Source: Hetaerina americana
Taxonomy: Eukaryota > Arthropoda > Insecta > Odonata > Calopterygidae
Assembly (NCBI GenBank): GCA_022747635.1
Contig: JAKTNV010000003.1
Span: forward strand, 101,168,454-101,232,453
Reading direction: 5' to 3'
DNA length: 64,000 bases
In this document: positions 21,541-35,400 of the stretch, piece by piece
How the letters are laid out: every line of letters starts with the position of its first letter
Position numbering within the stretch: the stretch's first letter is position 1
The notes under the pieces: generated by a model
The model's input: the letters and a program-made list of their open reading frames with translations, nothing else
Database searches by the model: none
Told to the model about the DNA's origin: nothing
Made by a program: the position numbers and the translations under genes

Positions 21541-24500
21541 CTAGAGTCACGCCCAACGAAACTAAAGCCATGTGATACCATGGCCACTATAGGTTTCTGC
21601 GAAACCGCAGAAGGCAAAGCGAAACGGATTGCTTCACCTTCCATGAGTGTTTGAATTTCACAAACTCTAGGACTTAATGATGAGGTTCTGTCCTCACGTA
21701 CTAGACCGATTTTGGGGTCGAAGGAGGTTTGGGCGGATGATAATTCCTCTCTCCGTAATCTCCCGCAACGCCCCGTCAATTTCTGACTGCATTTCATGAT
21801 GAATGTGCTTACATTGCCCATCTGAAGTAGCAGACAAGGACAAATGGCTTGTATGTTGTACTCTCTATATATATTTAAATGCGAGTGGAAACAATATTAT
21901 AAGATTGCTCAGAATGAACGTCCTATGTTCATCGAGAGATTTTTATCTTACCGGACCGCTTAGCTGTCGATTGCGAAAAATTTTAATGCTCAGATTTCAT
22001 GAGGTTTTAAGGAAGTCGATTCGATAAATGCAGAATTGAAATTCAGACTGGGGCTCCCTTTAAAAATTTTATTTTCTTGGCCTTTTCCTATGAAAAAATT
22101 TCCTCCGAAGAGGTTTTTTTTTAGAATAATCGTGTTCAACTCCCGCAAAAACATTTTAAAAAATTAGGCGTTCCTCACCCTCACGCTTGACAGCATTGAT
22201 GAGCTGATGTCTCATTTGTAAAGTGGTGACACTTTTATTAAAATTCATCTCTCATCAGGTAGTGATCTTGAAAAATCAAATGGCTACGTATTTCTGTTGT
22301 TGTGTTATTTGATTCATCTCCGCTCGACTTTTTTAACGAATAATTAACCGCAGTGTTAAATTCCGAATATTATTGATTCAGCAATTAACTGGAAATTTCT
22401 TGCGCAGAAACCCTGGTTTATGCGATAGTTGCATCGAAAAAATATTCATAAGTCTATTGTTATCTAACGTGTACATATCCTTAAAAGTATGCGGTACATT
22501 TCCGATGTATTATATTTTTTCAAAACTCATGTAGGCACCTATATGTATCGTAAATAGGTGTTCAATGCGTTAACCTTAAATTGCTGTTGCAGTCCATTTA
22601 CTCTCATCTTTTTCCTACCTACTAAGTTATCAATTAGGGAGACGCTGGTACAGTGTTTGCTTCATTCTAATGCAAATAACGCTAACTGTATTAGGAAGAA
22701 CACCGGGATACCAGTATTTATAAACGGAACACAAGCTGATGACGTGGGTGCTGTGCTGACTTCAATGGCATTTGCTTATCGAAACGATAATTTTGATAAG
22801 CATTGCACGCGGCGCATACATGAGTGAAATTCCATCTTATTAGATTATAAATTTGATTCGAATTTCGAAGCTCGTCGGCATATCCGATTAGGCGAGAAAT
22901 TTTTGCTTCGCGGGTCACCGTCGGGTACTTCATGCACAATGCACGAATCCCAGACGTACTCTTGCTCTTCGCTCAATTTACAGCGTCGATAAAGGAGAGA
23001 ATTATGCAGAAATGACTGGAATTAATTGGTGGCGAAGCATACTGATGGGAGGAGGTGAAGCCGTTCCGAAAGGGGGCGGAATAATAACCCCTTCACCCCA
23101 AAACCTCCCCGCCCGCGCACCCCGAGGGGTTCGATCCGCGCGCATGGATGCCGGCGCGCGGGTAACGGTCGCGGGGGGGGGGAGAAGGTGAGGGGAGCGA
23201 GGCGTGGGCGAGGGGAGGGGGGGAGGGAAGGTCGAAAGGTCAATGTAAGGAGTGCCGCATATTACGCGCCGTGGTGGAAGATTGCATTTTCATGTGATCG
23301 GAATATTTGGAAGACCTTGGCGAGGCGTGAAGGAAAGGATCTTGGGCCAAAGACCTGAGCATAAAAAATAATAAAATCCACGAGTTAGACTTGGCGTGTT
23401 CGTTTCACGTTATTCGTGGTAAGTTTAATCTGAAATTTGCCGAAAGAGAAGTAGAATTGAGTATATATTCATCCGGATTCAGCATATTGCATCGTTAATC
23501 ACCTTTTATTTATACGAGAGTTTAAGTGAACGTGTATTGGTCATATGTTGATTGAGATATTCGAGTCTTCGTCGTAATCACATTCGAGATTGGTAAATTT
23601 GAATTCGTGTTTGGAGGAAACCTTTCTTAAATTATGTGCTGTGACTTAATACGTATATATCTTAATTACATATGTCTTAATGCGTCCTGTCTCTAAACCG
23701 TCGGATCTGAGAGTGCTTGAGTGCCTCTGTACTTCGGGGGTGAGGGTGGAAGGGGGCGGGGAGGGGGCGTAGTAGGTGGTAATGGGGGGAAGCGTCCCAT
23801 TCGTTCTACGCCATCGTGCTCCCTCGTGGGCTCTGGGTCGGCGATTTCGTTCCACTTCGGAATGAAGAGCGACGGCGTTAATTCTGATGGTTCAGTCATC
23901 TTTCCGTTCTCAGACCTCTCTCTCTTCTTCCCATCCGTACGTATGTTAAGAAACGCGGCGGCGGTGGCCGTCCGAATGCCTCCGCAGATGGCATAGCCGA
24001 AATTCCAGGGGTGTCATGACCCGAGAGATTCTTCTCCGAGTGGTTTTCCATTTGGGGTTTAATGCCCTGCAGTGGTAACCTGAGTTTGACCACGCTTTTA
24101 ATTTGTTGATAAACGCCGGAAAGGGTTGCTATTTCTTGTGCTTAGCTGCTTCGCATCATAAATCGAGAAATTGTTGATAACCCTAGGGTGATGTCTTTTT
24201 AACTCACAGGTTTAATCGGTCCTTGTGTTTGTTTTAGTCCCCTGTAATATTTTGTTCCCTTTTCCTTGAGAAGTTCCTTTGAAATGCCTTAGAAATTTGC
24301 TCGTTTTATATTGAATGTGTAGTTTAATACTTTGCTTGCATTAGCAACTTGGTGTGCCAATGCACTAATATGCATTGGTACTCAAAGTCTGTTTTGCGTA
24401 AAACGGTACATAATAAAGCGCATTCATACTTCTTTAGATGTTCGTTAGATTACTTATTTTCTTATGCAAACACACATTTGAGGGGGGAAGAAAGAATTTC

Positions 24501-27150
24501 ATACTTCTGCACCCGTAGAACTGTGTGGAGTAGTGTGGTATCGGAGAGGTGGTGACTGGCTTGGTCCAAACGCTCTCACAAGGACTCCTCCTCTCGAGAT
24601 TGGAAATTAAATTAAAACCGGTAAGTACTATCGCCTTAAAGACAAGTCCTCTGCGTGGAACGCCCATTATTTATTCATATGGCTTCTTCGACGGGACCAC
24701 CCGTTGATGTGAATTGCACTTTATAACTGATCTTAAAAATGCCCTTCGGTTTTTTTTAAAATGTTACTAAATAGGAGTGCGAATGTGGTTGACGTAAATA
24801 CACTTACATTGCTTCCAGAGTAAAACTAGTCCCTCCGCGCGTGAGTGCTCCCTCGCCCTCGGCCAGGTTGCCATCGTAATCACCCACGCCCCTCCCTGAG
24901 TCATATACGCTCTTTTGATTGCCTCTCATTTGCAGGGCTTTCAATCGCGGATTCTGAGAGACTTTTTATTTCACACCCCGTCGCCAGCGCTTTAAAAACA
25001 CAGGATCGGCCATCCTCGGGCATAACTATCAAGTATCAATTTCATTTATCTAACTGTATTTAACCTTCAGATAATCTAATAAATACTTTTAATCTAGTCG
25101 ATATCGATTGGACATAAGCAGATCCGGAAGCTAAGTAAGCGCCAATACTTGTGGTTGTTATTAAGTGAGTTTATTTTATAACTAATCCGTAAATGAATGC
25201 ATGGGACAAACATAAATGACACTTTTCATTAGAACTCTTAATTCGATGATTTCATAATACATTTGTCTTTCTCTTGATCACATCATTCAAATTGATGTCA
25301 AAGCGTAATACGTAAAGTCCTTGCTTGGATCAGCTTCATCTTTTGATTCCAAACCACCACAACTTCAGTAGACCTTCCTATTCCTAAATCTATCCATATT
25401 TGTCAGCTCTTACTCTAATCTTAAGGCTGATGATGGTCCTTACCCGTCTCTGCATTTGGTGACGAGTTTCCGGCGGAACTTCGGCTCCTTAGTCGGGTGC
25501 CGCAAAAACTCTGCCTGCATCCTCACCAACCCCTCCCCTCCCGCACGCAACTTTGAACCATTTTGGTTCCAATTTTACGGATCCCTCCGAATTAAAATCA
25601 CATAATCTGATTCCATTCGTGATGCGCGCCGGTGAGCATGGATAATAAAACGTATCGAATACGCTTCGCTCTTGATTTCTTCGATTTTTCACGCCGTTGG
25701 CTATTCGCCATCATCACCCGCGCCATTAATGTCGAATGATCGTTTCTGAGGAAGGGAAAAACAAGGTGGCGATAAACAAAAGTTATTTCACCTCATTTTT
25801 ACCTCCGATCCCGTGAACCCGTTAGGATTAGGACGCCGGCGCGACCACCTCCTTTACCTTTAACCTTTTTCAAATATTTTTTTCGGGCCTAGAAAGCCTT
25901 TTCGCTGCCCGACCTCGGCGTCCCTCTTCACCTCTGCCCCTCTCCACCATTCTCCCCCCCCCCTTCTATTCCTTCCGCTGTGGAACTCATTTCTGAAACC
26001 TTGGGATGAAAAAACCTATAAACCGTCCCGCACCATGTCTTGAAAAATGCCAGTAAAAGTCGAGAAAAATGGGGATAGGGAAGTTGACAGTCGGCCAAAT
26101 GCGCCAATGGACGAGTTATTTTCGGTTTTAATGGTCATGTGTTTTCCATTTAAGTTTTCCATTATTCTGAGCAGTAGAGCAAGTTATTATTCAGGATGGC
26201 AATAATTTTGGAATGCTTGGAAGCGGCTTTGTTGAAAGACATTGCTTGGCTCTGCTAAAATAGTAAAATATCGCCGTTTAAACATCTCCCTTTCTAGCTT
26301 TGTGATTTCTCCCATCGTATTCTTGTCATTTTCCTTGAAGGTGAGTCGTTTTATTTTATAGATGGCTCATAAGTTCTTTACTCTTGGTGTTGTAAAAAAA
26401 TGTTCGGGGAGTAATTTATGATTCAAAAATTAAATGGACATGTCCATTTCACCTTTTCCCTCCAAGATGCAATCTAATTTTTTGAGACGCGTCATTACCC
26501 TTCGGTAATTACCTTCCCATTGGTCACTTATGCGTTCAGTAACTTGTGTAATCATTACCGATGAATGTGAATATTAGTATACAAATTCGTAGCATGCATT
26601 GATACTCCAAAATTTTCTCATTTTCCCCGTAGTTCAAAAGAATGTTTGTGTGTCTGCATTGTAAAAGCAGGGAATTCGTGATATTGATACCCTATACTTA
26701 TTACGAATATTTATATTTTTTATCGATTCATCTATCCCCGCGCCCATAAGTGGTTTTGCTGTAGTATTTTCAATGTCAAAATGCCCCGAAACCCATCAAA
26801 ACCAACGCGGTGAACAGTCCACTCCTGATTCACGCATGACTGGACAGACAATTCCGGAATACGAACGCGCCTTCGGTGACCGAGGTGGACCCCGCCATAT
26901 TTTTCGACGGCCTGCTTCAAACCCTTTGGTGCGATGGGAAAACGGGCGCTTTCGACGGTCGAGGGGAACAACCGCCGCCCATTCATTCCGACTTCGGCGT
27001 TTCAATTACCGCCGCCGCACTAACGCGAAGTGCACACACGCACGCGTTTTTTTGGGGGTCCATCGAGACTCCTTAACGGGCGCCTCGGAGGGTCCACTGC
27101 GGCGGAGACGGTTGATTTATTTACGTGCTCCTCGGGGAGGCCCCGCAGAG
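21541..27150. other. Non-coding spacer, no gene seen
   Basis: The first 150 bp may be SINE body. GC-rich blocks with G or C runs occur at about 23060-23240, 23730-23800 and 25920-25980. No frame has a recognisable domain. A small inverted pair (CACCTAT with ATAGGTG) sits near 22529-22560. No RNA gene was recognised. Confidence 0.5.
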
Positions 27151-27760
27151 GGTGGGAGGATGAGTGGAGTCCTTCGGGGTGAGTGGAGTTTGGTGGAGGA
27201 AGAGGAGGGCTGGAGAAGAATAGGCTGGCCCCTTGCGTGTGTGTGTGTGTGTGGCTGCTCGCCGTTCATTTTGTTCTTTTTTTAATTTTCAAGTCTTCAA
27301 CGGAGGATGGGAGATGCTTAGGGTCAAGGGGTGTGATGTTGGCCGTGGGAGCTTTCGTTCCCCCGGGACCAGGATGGAGGTCGGAGGCCGGAGAAGGGAG
27401 ATCTCTTACGGATGAAAGACGCTCTCAGTTGGGAGGGTTTCCCTTTATAATGATAGGGGAGGACCTCAGGAGGAGGGATCCCCGTAAACCCTTCTTCCCC
27501 GCCTGCCCGCCTTGCCCCCGCCCGCCCGACACCCCAAGGCTCCGATGTATTTTAATATAAATTTTAGATTGAGCTCGTGTCGGTGCTATGGAGAGGGGGT
27601 GTCGGAAGAGGGTTCGGATAAGTCGAGAGCCTCGTGTAGGCGCCGAAGGGGGAAAGGGTCACGGATGGAGGAAATAGGGTCACGTGGAGATATAGGGTCC
27701 GTTGGCTGGAGTTGCGTTGATTCCTTTCCTTCTCCTTCCCGGCAGGCTTCATCATTTTTA
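27151..27760. other. GC-rich low-complexity island with (GT)n
   Basis: A purine-rich plus strand includes a (GT)n run at about 27237-27253. Long frames in several phases (for example 26773-27285 and 27183-27560) arise from the lack of AT-rich stop codons and show no domain. Confidence 0.55.
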
Positions 27761-30700
27761 TGTTTCCGATCGGTCAGGGGTCTTCATCCGTTCACCTACA
27801 CTCCAAGTCTCTCTGTGTCCTCCTCGTCTTCTCTCCAATTCCTCGATATCTTTTTGCATCATCTGGTCAGAGAATTGTTTTTAAGTCGAAGCTGTATTTA
27901 TCAAACTCGGGCAAAGGGGGTCACTAAAAAATGCTTTTCGTCGATCTTTCCTGAATATTGGACAAAAATTTGCATAATTTAGTCCCGAGGTTGAGGTCGT
28001 GGACATAGTAATCCTCTTCCTTGATCGATCTATCCAAGAGCCTGTTATTTTGATGCTTGATGCTTGGTATTTTTTAACCCAGGAATTCTTGCAAAATAGT
28101 AGTCGAGCTTTTTCGCCGAGGTGATGTTTTTCTAGATCGCGATTTCTCGTTTATACGCATCAGAAATCACCACTTATCTATTTCGGATTTTATTGGAAGA
28201 GCTTATAGGATGGTGATGGAAATTGCCTTGTGACGTATTATCACCTTTCCACATTATTCTTAAGCAGCGACCTTTAATCTGTTCTGATGAGCCAGTTCGT
28301 GCGACTGCCATTACTGTTATTCGTTTTGGCGATTTTCCTATGTTGGATGAAGGCTTCATCTATTATTCCGAAACCTGACCAGTATAATTCTCACTCACTC
28401 CGTTTCTCTGGATGAGGTTTCAGAAAGGTAGGCTACGACTGATATGCCTGCCGTGCTGTGTACACCAAGCGGCCTCTTTTGGCCCGCCTACGTTCCACCT
28501 CCGACCTTCTGGCCTCCGGGAAATTATTCACCACCATGCTTTCGCACATGCCGACGCTTTTCCATGCCATATTTAAAAAAAAATTGAAATTCATCCCGTC
28601 TGGAAGCAACTGGCGATGTGACCCCACCCATTAATATACGTCTCCGTTAGGTCTCCGCACCATTTTGCATGACCGGAGACATCCTCTGGATGACAAGCAC
28701 CCCCGTGGTGTAGCGGAGGTCAAACGAGGCGAATTGTTTAAATGCTGGGAGAGCTCCCCTCCCATACTGATTTAATTGCCGCCGGGTGAATGTATCTTTC
28801 TTATCGGTTTCGTAATGGCATCATCGCAGGGTGGGACGAGATGCATTTCCTCCCCATTAGTGTGTCGCTGCGCCGTATGTCACTCACTTTGTATGGAATT
28901 TTCACGTGCCGGCAGGCTTCCCTCCGCCGTAATTTCTCGACCTCCCCTCCCGTCGTCGACGGCGCTCATTCAGCCAGCTCCCTCCTTGCCCTGGCGGCCT
29001 GAAGACAGACAACCGCGCCCCGTCTTTGATGGACCTCTTAGGTCTTTCTGGAGGTTGTTTCGAGCGTGTTATGAGGCGCTTGGAGACGCACTCATTTCCT
29101 CCCTCTCGCCGGGGGGAAGCTCACCCGATTCCAGTGCGTCGTGCCATAACCCTCTTATCTCTGCGGGAGGACGTGACGCCTGCCCAAGGTTGTTCACTCC
29201 TTGTCTCTGAAGACTATTTGTTAGATGAAATTAGAAGTTTTTCAATAGCGTCGAGTTAACCATGGATGGAGACCGGTTTTTTTTATTTTTCTTGAAGAGG
29301 AACCGCTGATGCGAGAAACTTTTAGCTTAGTGAAATTCAGCTATGCACGCAAATATCTTATTTCAATGTTAAAACCATTATTCCCATTTTAGTCACCATT
29401 TCACTTCCTTGCAAACACGATGGAATTCGTGCATAGTTTTCATCCTGCGTCACGTTACGCAAAAGCTCTGCTTTCCGTTTTGTCTTGTAATTGAGTTGCT
29501 ATTTTTCTTGGAGATCATATGGGTTTTAATCCAAGTTAGGTATTATCTCTTGGTAGTTTGGTTCTCTATGCTATTAAGCGAGTTAAAATGAATCTCACTT
29601 GACGTTGAGGGGCATGCGTGGGCTGTGTTATTGTTTTTTTTAAGTGTGTATGCCGTAGCGAAGGGTCATCAAGGGGTAGAACACCTGAAGGTTTTCCTTT
29701 TTTCTTTAAAGCTGAATGTCTGGCTGTAACTGACAATATAAGATCTCGTCTGTCTCCGCCATGTAAATGTAATTTCCTCATCCAAGCTCCTGTTGTTGTA
29801 TTGCTTGGTCGAGACAGCTGTTGGCTAAACGTGCGGAACAAATGTGTTCCCAAAATAGATGAGTGGGCACGGCCAGCACATGTGCATTAAATGAAGTCGA
29901 AAGGAACTTCTACGATGCATTTCGCGTTGAATATAACCTGCCCTCACGATACTTTTTACGAGTAAATGATGCATTAGTTTTAAAAATTATTTTATTTTTT
30001 TATAATACAATATTTGCCATAGCCATGAATAGCTTAAGTGATTGAAGTCGACCATTTTCGTTGTTTGTTTGAATTGTGTCCGTGCTGATACGAGTATTAT
30101 GAGGCAGTCTTACAATGACTGTCTTTCAGTTCGAAATGTCTCCTGCTTCATATGCTAATTTGACTGTGGACCAGCTGCATGTCAAGGGATAAATGCCTTG
30201 AACTCTCGGGCTTCGTCTAAGACTGCATAAAATGTATATTTTTATTCCGAATAATATTTATATACTTGTCTTGTTTAGAGTTGGTTTACCTCAGGAATGG
30301 TTAGGAATAATAAGTATCATGTATTTTAGGAATTAGTTTTAAATTTTATACGACGACCAGGAAGCTATTCATGAGCGAGCCAAACTTATCATACAGGTAT
30401 ATAAGTGCTTCTGCACATATGACTTTTGATACTGTTTATTTCTCGGGTTATCTCATCCATTTCCTGTGCCACTTGATGCATCTCACGTCGATTTTTGTTC
30501 CAAATGATTCCGTAATCGAATTTAAAAGTGTGGATTCATATTAAAGACATCATAATGTAAATCATCAACAATTTTGCATGTTATTTCAGTCCATAAACTA
30601 ACCTACCGTTCCTAAGTCCATTTCGAAATCATTAGTAGGTAGACTTGTTAATAAAAAAACTGAGAACATTGATTTTGTCCTGTGAATGGTAATAATTGAA

Positions 30701-31964
30701 AATTGGGATTATTACAGTTACCTAGCAATGACGTATTAACAAGCATTAGTCAGGGCTACTCGTTTTACATACCTACTTACTATATGATTTAAGAATGGTT
30801 TTCAAGTAAAAAGTCAGCCAAAAGTTGTGAGTTAGAGGAAAATGAGGAGAGCGGAATAGGAAGAAAGAAGATTCGCGAAGTATTTGAAAGAAAGGAGCGG
30901 TGCGGGAGGAGGAATAAGGAAGAGGGCGACTGTGGGGCGCATTCTTCAGAGGCGAGGACTAAGCTTCTGTTCTAACGGTTCGACGGAGAGGGGGAGAGTA
31001 GCAGGAGGGGAGATGGGATGCTCTCGGAGGGCCATAGAGAGGGATGGATGTTGGAGGGAGGGTTGGATCGGTGGGATGGAGTGGAGCAGCTGCGTGTGCA
31101 TGCGAGGGAGGGAGATGAGGCGAAGGGCGGCTCCCCTGCCCACTGCCCACCCTCCATTTCCCTCCCTTATGGCCCCTCCCTCCGAAGTTTTCAGCATCTC
31201 TCCCTTACACCCGAGGCCCTCTCTCCCCCCCCCTCTCCATCATTAAAATTAAAACAAGGCGAAGGCCTCGTGGGGTATGCAACGCGCGCGGCCCTCATCT
31301 TCTTCCCTCCCCCTCTCCCCACTCATGCCGTGCTCTGGTCCCCGTCCCGTCCCCTCCCACCCTCTTTTCCACTTCGTCTTCGGCCACCCTCCCTCTCCCA
31401 CTCTCCCCCAGGGAGCCTTCCGACTCATTTGATCGCCACCAAAACGCTGAGTTTATCTCAAACGAAAAACCTCAGAAGACAGGGCAGGCCCTGTCCATTC
31501 CTCTGTTCAATCGTGAGCGACACGAATCAAGGTGGAACGACCAACACCGTCATCACGGGCGCCCATGGCACGTGTATTCAACATTTATTTCTCGTATCTT
31601 CGCTTTATCTACGTGCACCACGACACAAAAAATCTAAAAAAATTAGTTTCCAAATTGTCGTGAGGAAGTTTAAGGCATGTATTAATTTCAATGCTTTTAC
31701 AGCGCCCCATAGTTTTTTTTATGTTTGCATTCTGTAACCTGGAGGGTGTTTTATTTGAATTTGAGACCACTCAATTCAAGGATATAATCATCGCTTTTTT
31801 AAAAATTCGGTGACGACATCCATCTATGCTTAGCATCGTAGTTCCTCAATCTTTTATCTCTTTTGTCCTTACCTTCCTTCCTAATAGCATTTTCCCATGA
31901 GTATTCATACTGAAGTCTTGGATTTTTCTCTCTACTATTCGAATTCATAGCTTTTATAAGAGTG
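27761..31964. other. Non-coding spacer, no gene seen
   Basis: AT-moderate DNA with a G-rich to C-rich low-complexity island at about 30880-31430, whose frames (up to 239 codons at 31018-31737) overlap on both strands and have simple composition. From 29,300 to 30,850 the sequence is AT-rich with nothing recognised. Confidence 0.5.
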
Positions 31965-32300
31965 ATAATGCAAATGATGTTTGTTTCAAGTGGGTGTCTC
32001 GCGATTCCCGGGCAAGCCTCTCTGGGCACCTGCTGCTCCACCCAAGCGATGTGATTTTTCGGGTACCAGATCTTCCTGGGAAACCATAACCGGCACATGG
32101 AAAGGAACTGCCCTCCCTACCCTGATGTGTGAATTTCACACGCCATCGGCCTTAGTACGGTGGAATCTACCATCACCTACCAAACCGACCTTCGGGTTGA
32201 TTACTGTATATATAAGAAAAACCATAAACACAGTCGAACCTGGGACCCTCCGGTCAGCAGTCCAACGCTCCACCCCCTGGAATACCGCGACCCACACTGT
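31965..32300 (-). mobile_element. tRNA-derived SINE, near full length
   Basis: On the minus strand the head reads GGTCGCGGTATTCC, then GGGGGTGGAGCGTTGG as the A-box region (around 32280-32262), then CTGACCGGAGGGTCCC and the B box GGTTCGACTG (32240-32231). This is the clearest tRNA-like SINE head in the window. A non-coding body of about 240 bp follows to roughly 31965, where TGGGTGTCTCG-like sequence gives way to AT-rich DNA. The head adjoins an (AT)n array on its 5' side. I saw no target duplication. Confidence 0.75.
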
Positions 32301-32305
32301 ATGTA

Positions 32306-32347
<42 letters not shown>

Positions 32348-32415
32348 TTTTATATAAATATATTATATATATATATATATGCTTTTATATAAATATATAT
32401 TATATATATATATGA
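32301..32415. repeat. (AT)n microsatellite with 35-bp higher-order unit
   Basis: Long TA runs are interrupted twice by the same segment, GCTTTTATATAAATATAT, at 32346 and 32381. This gives a minisatellite-like period of 35 bp. It directly abuts the SINE head. Confidence 0.9.
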
Positions 32416-35400
32416 GCATTCTCACACACATTCAAACACGAAAACCCGCCACATGGCGAACACATACGCATTCGCCTGGATACAGAATCAAGGAAAATGG
32501 ATAGGAACACGTATAAAATACGATCCTCGGAAATTAATTCCAGTTGCTATCATCACTCGCCTACATCAAGCCCCCTGGTCCTCCTTTTACCCTTACACCC
32601 AGCGACTTCTTCCGCCCTAAATTCCGTCCTCGCTTCCCACCCCATTGGCTAATTCCCTGTGTTATCCTCTCCATTGAAATAAATGTTGCGGATTCTACTT
32701 ATTCTCCTCACGTGTTATTTATTCTCCTCACTCCCCCTTGTTATTTTTTCTCTTGTACGAAATTCTTTCATGTTTTTACCTCTCCGAAATCTCTCCTCTT
32801 TTCTCTTCCCGTTTTATTACACCATTTCTATTTCCTTAAGAACTCTTCATTTTAACGTTTATAGTATTCTGCAAGGAATTATCTTCCAAATCTTTAATGG
32901 CTTTACTTGGTAATTCAGTTTTGTTGACAAAATCGCACACTAAAATTGCAAGTCACTTTAAAATATCCTTACTGTAATTATTTTCCTCCTTTATTTGAGT
33001 TTATCTCTCTATGACGCATCCTTCTGATTGGTGAAGTCTTTTTTTGAACTGTTAACATTCAGAATCAGTCCTAGCCTTCATATGTGACTAACCACCAGAT
33101 CAAATATGTTTTTAATTTGTATATCTTTTTAACTGATGTGTTATAAATTTACGTAGCATTTATGACTCTCCATTATTTTCTATTGCATGGATGAAAGATC
33201 GGCAGTTTCTGATGTAATCTTTTTCTCTCTCAGGGTCACCGTCATCGCGTGAGGAATTTGTGACTAGCTTGGACACGTCTGTTTCTGAGTAAGTACGAGT
33301 CACATCTACTTCTTTGCATCGAATTTCATCTTTCGGTTCGTGTGCTTTGGTGCACTTAGTGTAATGTGCATGGAAACCCTCCCTGGAGTATATATTTACT
33401 AACATTTTCACTGTTAAGAATATTCCATCCAATGCGAACCGTCAAACATTCGTAAGGAAAATGTTTTCGATTCCTTTCTTAAATTTGCCAGTTGCTTTTG
33501 AAGAACTTTGATAACGGTTCGTGCATTTTAGCCTCACCTTTTGTACTGTTTATTTAAGGAAGTTCGGGTCTCACACCTGGTCACCATAAACTTAGCGAAG
33601 CAGCAGTATTGCTACCGAATAGATTTCCTTGGATTACGACGGTTAGCGTTCCAAGTGAACTGATTCGTTTTTCTCAGTTGGCTTACAGCCACTGTTTTAA
33701 GGAGGTAAATTTGGGGCTATAAATAAACTAGATTCGTAATTAAAGTCACCAAATTGCTTGAAAGCGTATTATCAGAGCTCCCATGATGATGGCAATCAAG
33801 ATGAAGTAAGACACGTTGGGCGGTGCCATTAATTTTGACCAGTAATTTTAAACCGTCGTTTCAGAAATTAACTCCAGGAGGGTACGTTCCCTGCCTTGAT
33901 AAGCGTCGGCGACTTTGTGAGGGTATTGTTGAGACAAAATGATTTAATGGTCTTCTTTAAAGGCTTAAGTTTTGGAAGAGAAGAAAAAGCACGCCGTTTA
34001 ACTGTATACAGTGCCTCGTATAAAAATATTTTATATTACGGGACTGCTATTCACTCAAGTGGGTTCAGAGTGACTTTTTTTGAGTCGTGAGCCAACTCAT
34101 GGGCCAATGTTTTCCATCCATTTTTTCTTTCAAGAGTCTTCCATCCTGATCGTGTTAACACCAAATCAATCTTGCGTCTTGGATAGTTTCACGGTTGTGC
34201 CAGGGTGAGTAGGTGGGTATTACTGTTGTCAGGGAAGCCAAAGATAAAGTATTTTAATCCCGACTCGGGAATGAAAGTTTTTCTTGCTCATTAACGTCTC
34301 CATGTATGTGTGTTGGAAAGTGTAGTAATATGAATGTTATTAATATTTTACAAAGTATGTATTAATTCCTTATTCTGAACTTACTAGGGGCGTCTGGTTA
34401 GTAATGTGTTAGTAATGGTCAATTTTAAGAAGGAAAACTTAAAAAGGTGTTTTAAAATGAGAAAAGCTTTAGAAATCGCTCACAAGTGATAACAATCCTT
34501 CTTTCATTCCAAATCACTACTTTACAAGTTTATTTATTCTTTCAATGCAGAAAAACTCATCAGGACAATGCAAGTTTTGTAAATTGTATAGAGTTATGAG
34601 TTGAAAGTTTAATTTTGTAATGGATTCAGCGTTTTTTTAAATTGAATTTATCGGTATAATTCTTTGTTTAGCGTAAAGTGAAACGTATACCGAAAATTGA
34701 GGAAGAATCTTTGACAAAAATCATATGAGTCGCATGTTTGTACGCCTATACCTAATGATGTTTGCACTAAATAAAGGCGGGGTAATGCGTATTTTGATTA
34801 CCACATGTTGGCCTTGCATCGTACTCGTACGGTTTTATCGTATTTATTTGGTTCATTCCAGTAAAACATAACTGGAATTCTTGACGTTTCGTAAGCAGTG
34901 GTTTCTCATCCCATCCGTCGTTTCCCCTTTCCTTCCCTGCGGGGTCTCTCCGTCAGTTGCCAGCGCGGCTGTCACAAGGCCTGCCCCGTCCGCCGCCCTC
35001 CCAGCATCCCGAAACTCACTTTCCCCAGGACCCGCTGTTCCTTTATTGGCCCAATCACTTCCTTGCTCCCCCGAGAAGATACGCTCTGATGCTCACAGAC
35101 GTGGGTACCAGAATCATTTCTTTGGCCTGCCACCCGTTCACTCTGCTGATGCTTGGATCTTTGAGTTACAAAGAACGAAAGTCGCCAAGAAACCATGGAT
35201 TAATTCTTTTGTGAAGATAAATATTTTATCACTCAGTAAAGAACTCTCATTTAAGCCGGGTTCTTATGATTAACTATCTTATAAGGTACTTCATTAACTA
35301 TTCGTCCATTCCTTCGGTCTACTCACTTGCGGGATTTGTTTAGAGAGAAAAACTCTGGTGTCTTATATTTATTCCTCCTTTCGTCATAATTGTTTCGTTT

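Noticed and set aside
22226..22265. Further Penelope hammerhead fragment (ACACTTTTATTA followed by CTCATCAGGTA)
   Set aside because: Only partial resemblance; it lacks the GAAAC box and the helix III palindrome.
22735..22770. Hammerhead motif starting CTGATGA on the plus strand
   Set aside because: No GAAA box follows at a suitable distance and no helix II can be drawn.
31018..31737. 239-codon plus-strand open frame as a gene
   Set aside because: Same situation: a C+T-rich island with overlapping frames in other phases and no recognisable motif.
33160..33432. 90-codon minus-strand frame with charged composition as an exon
   Set aside because: It matches no recognisable family and no neighbouring exon or splice context could be supported; left as unknown.
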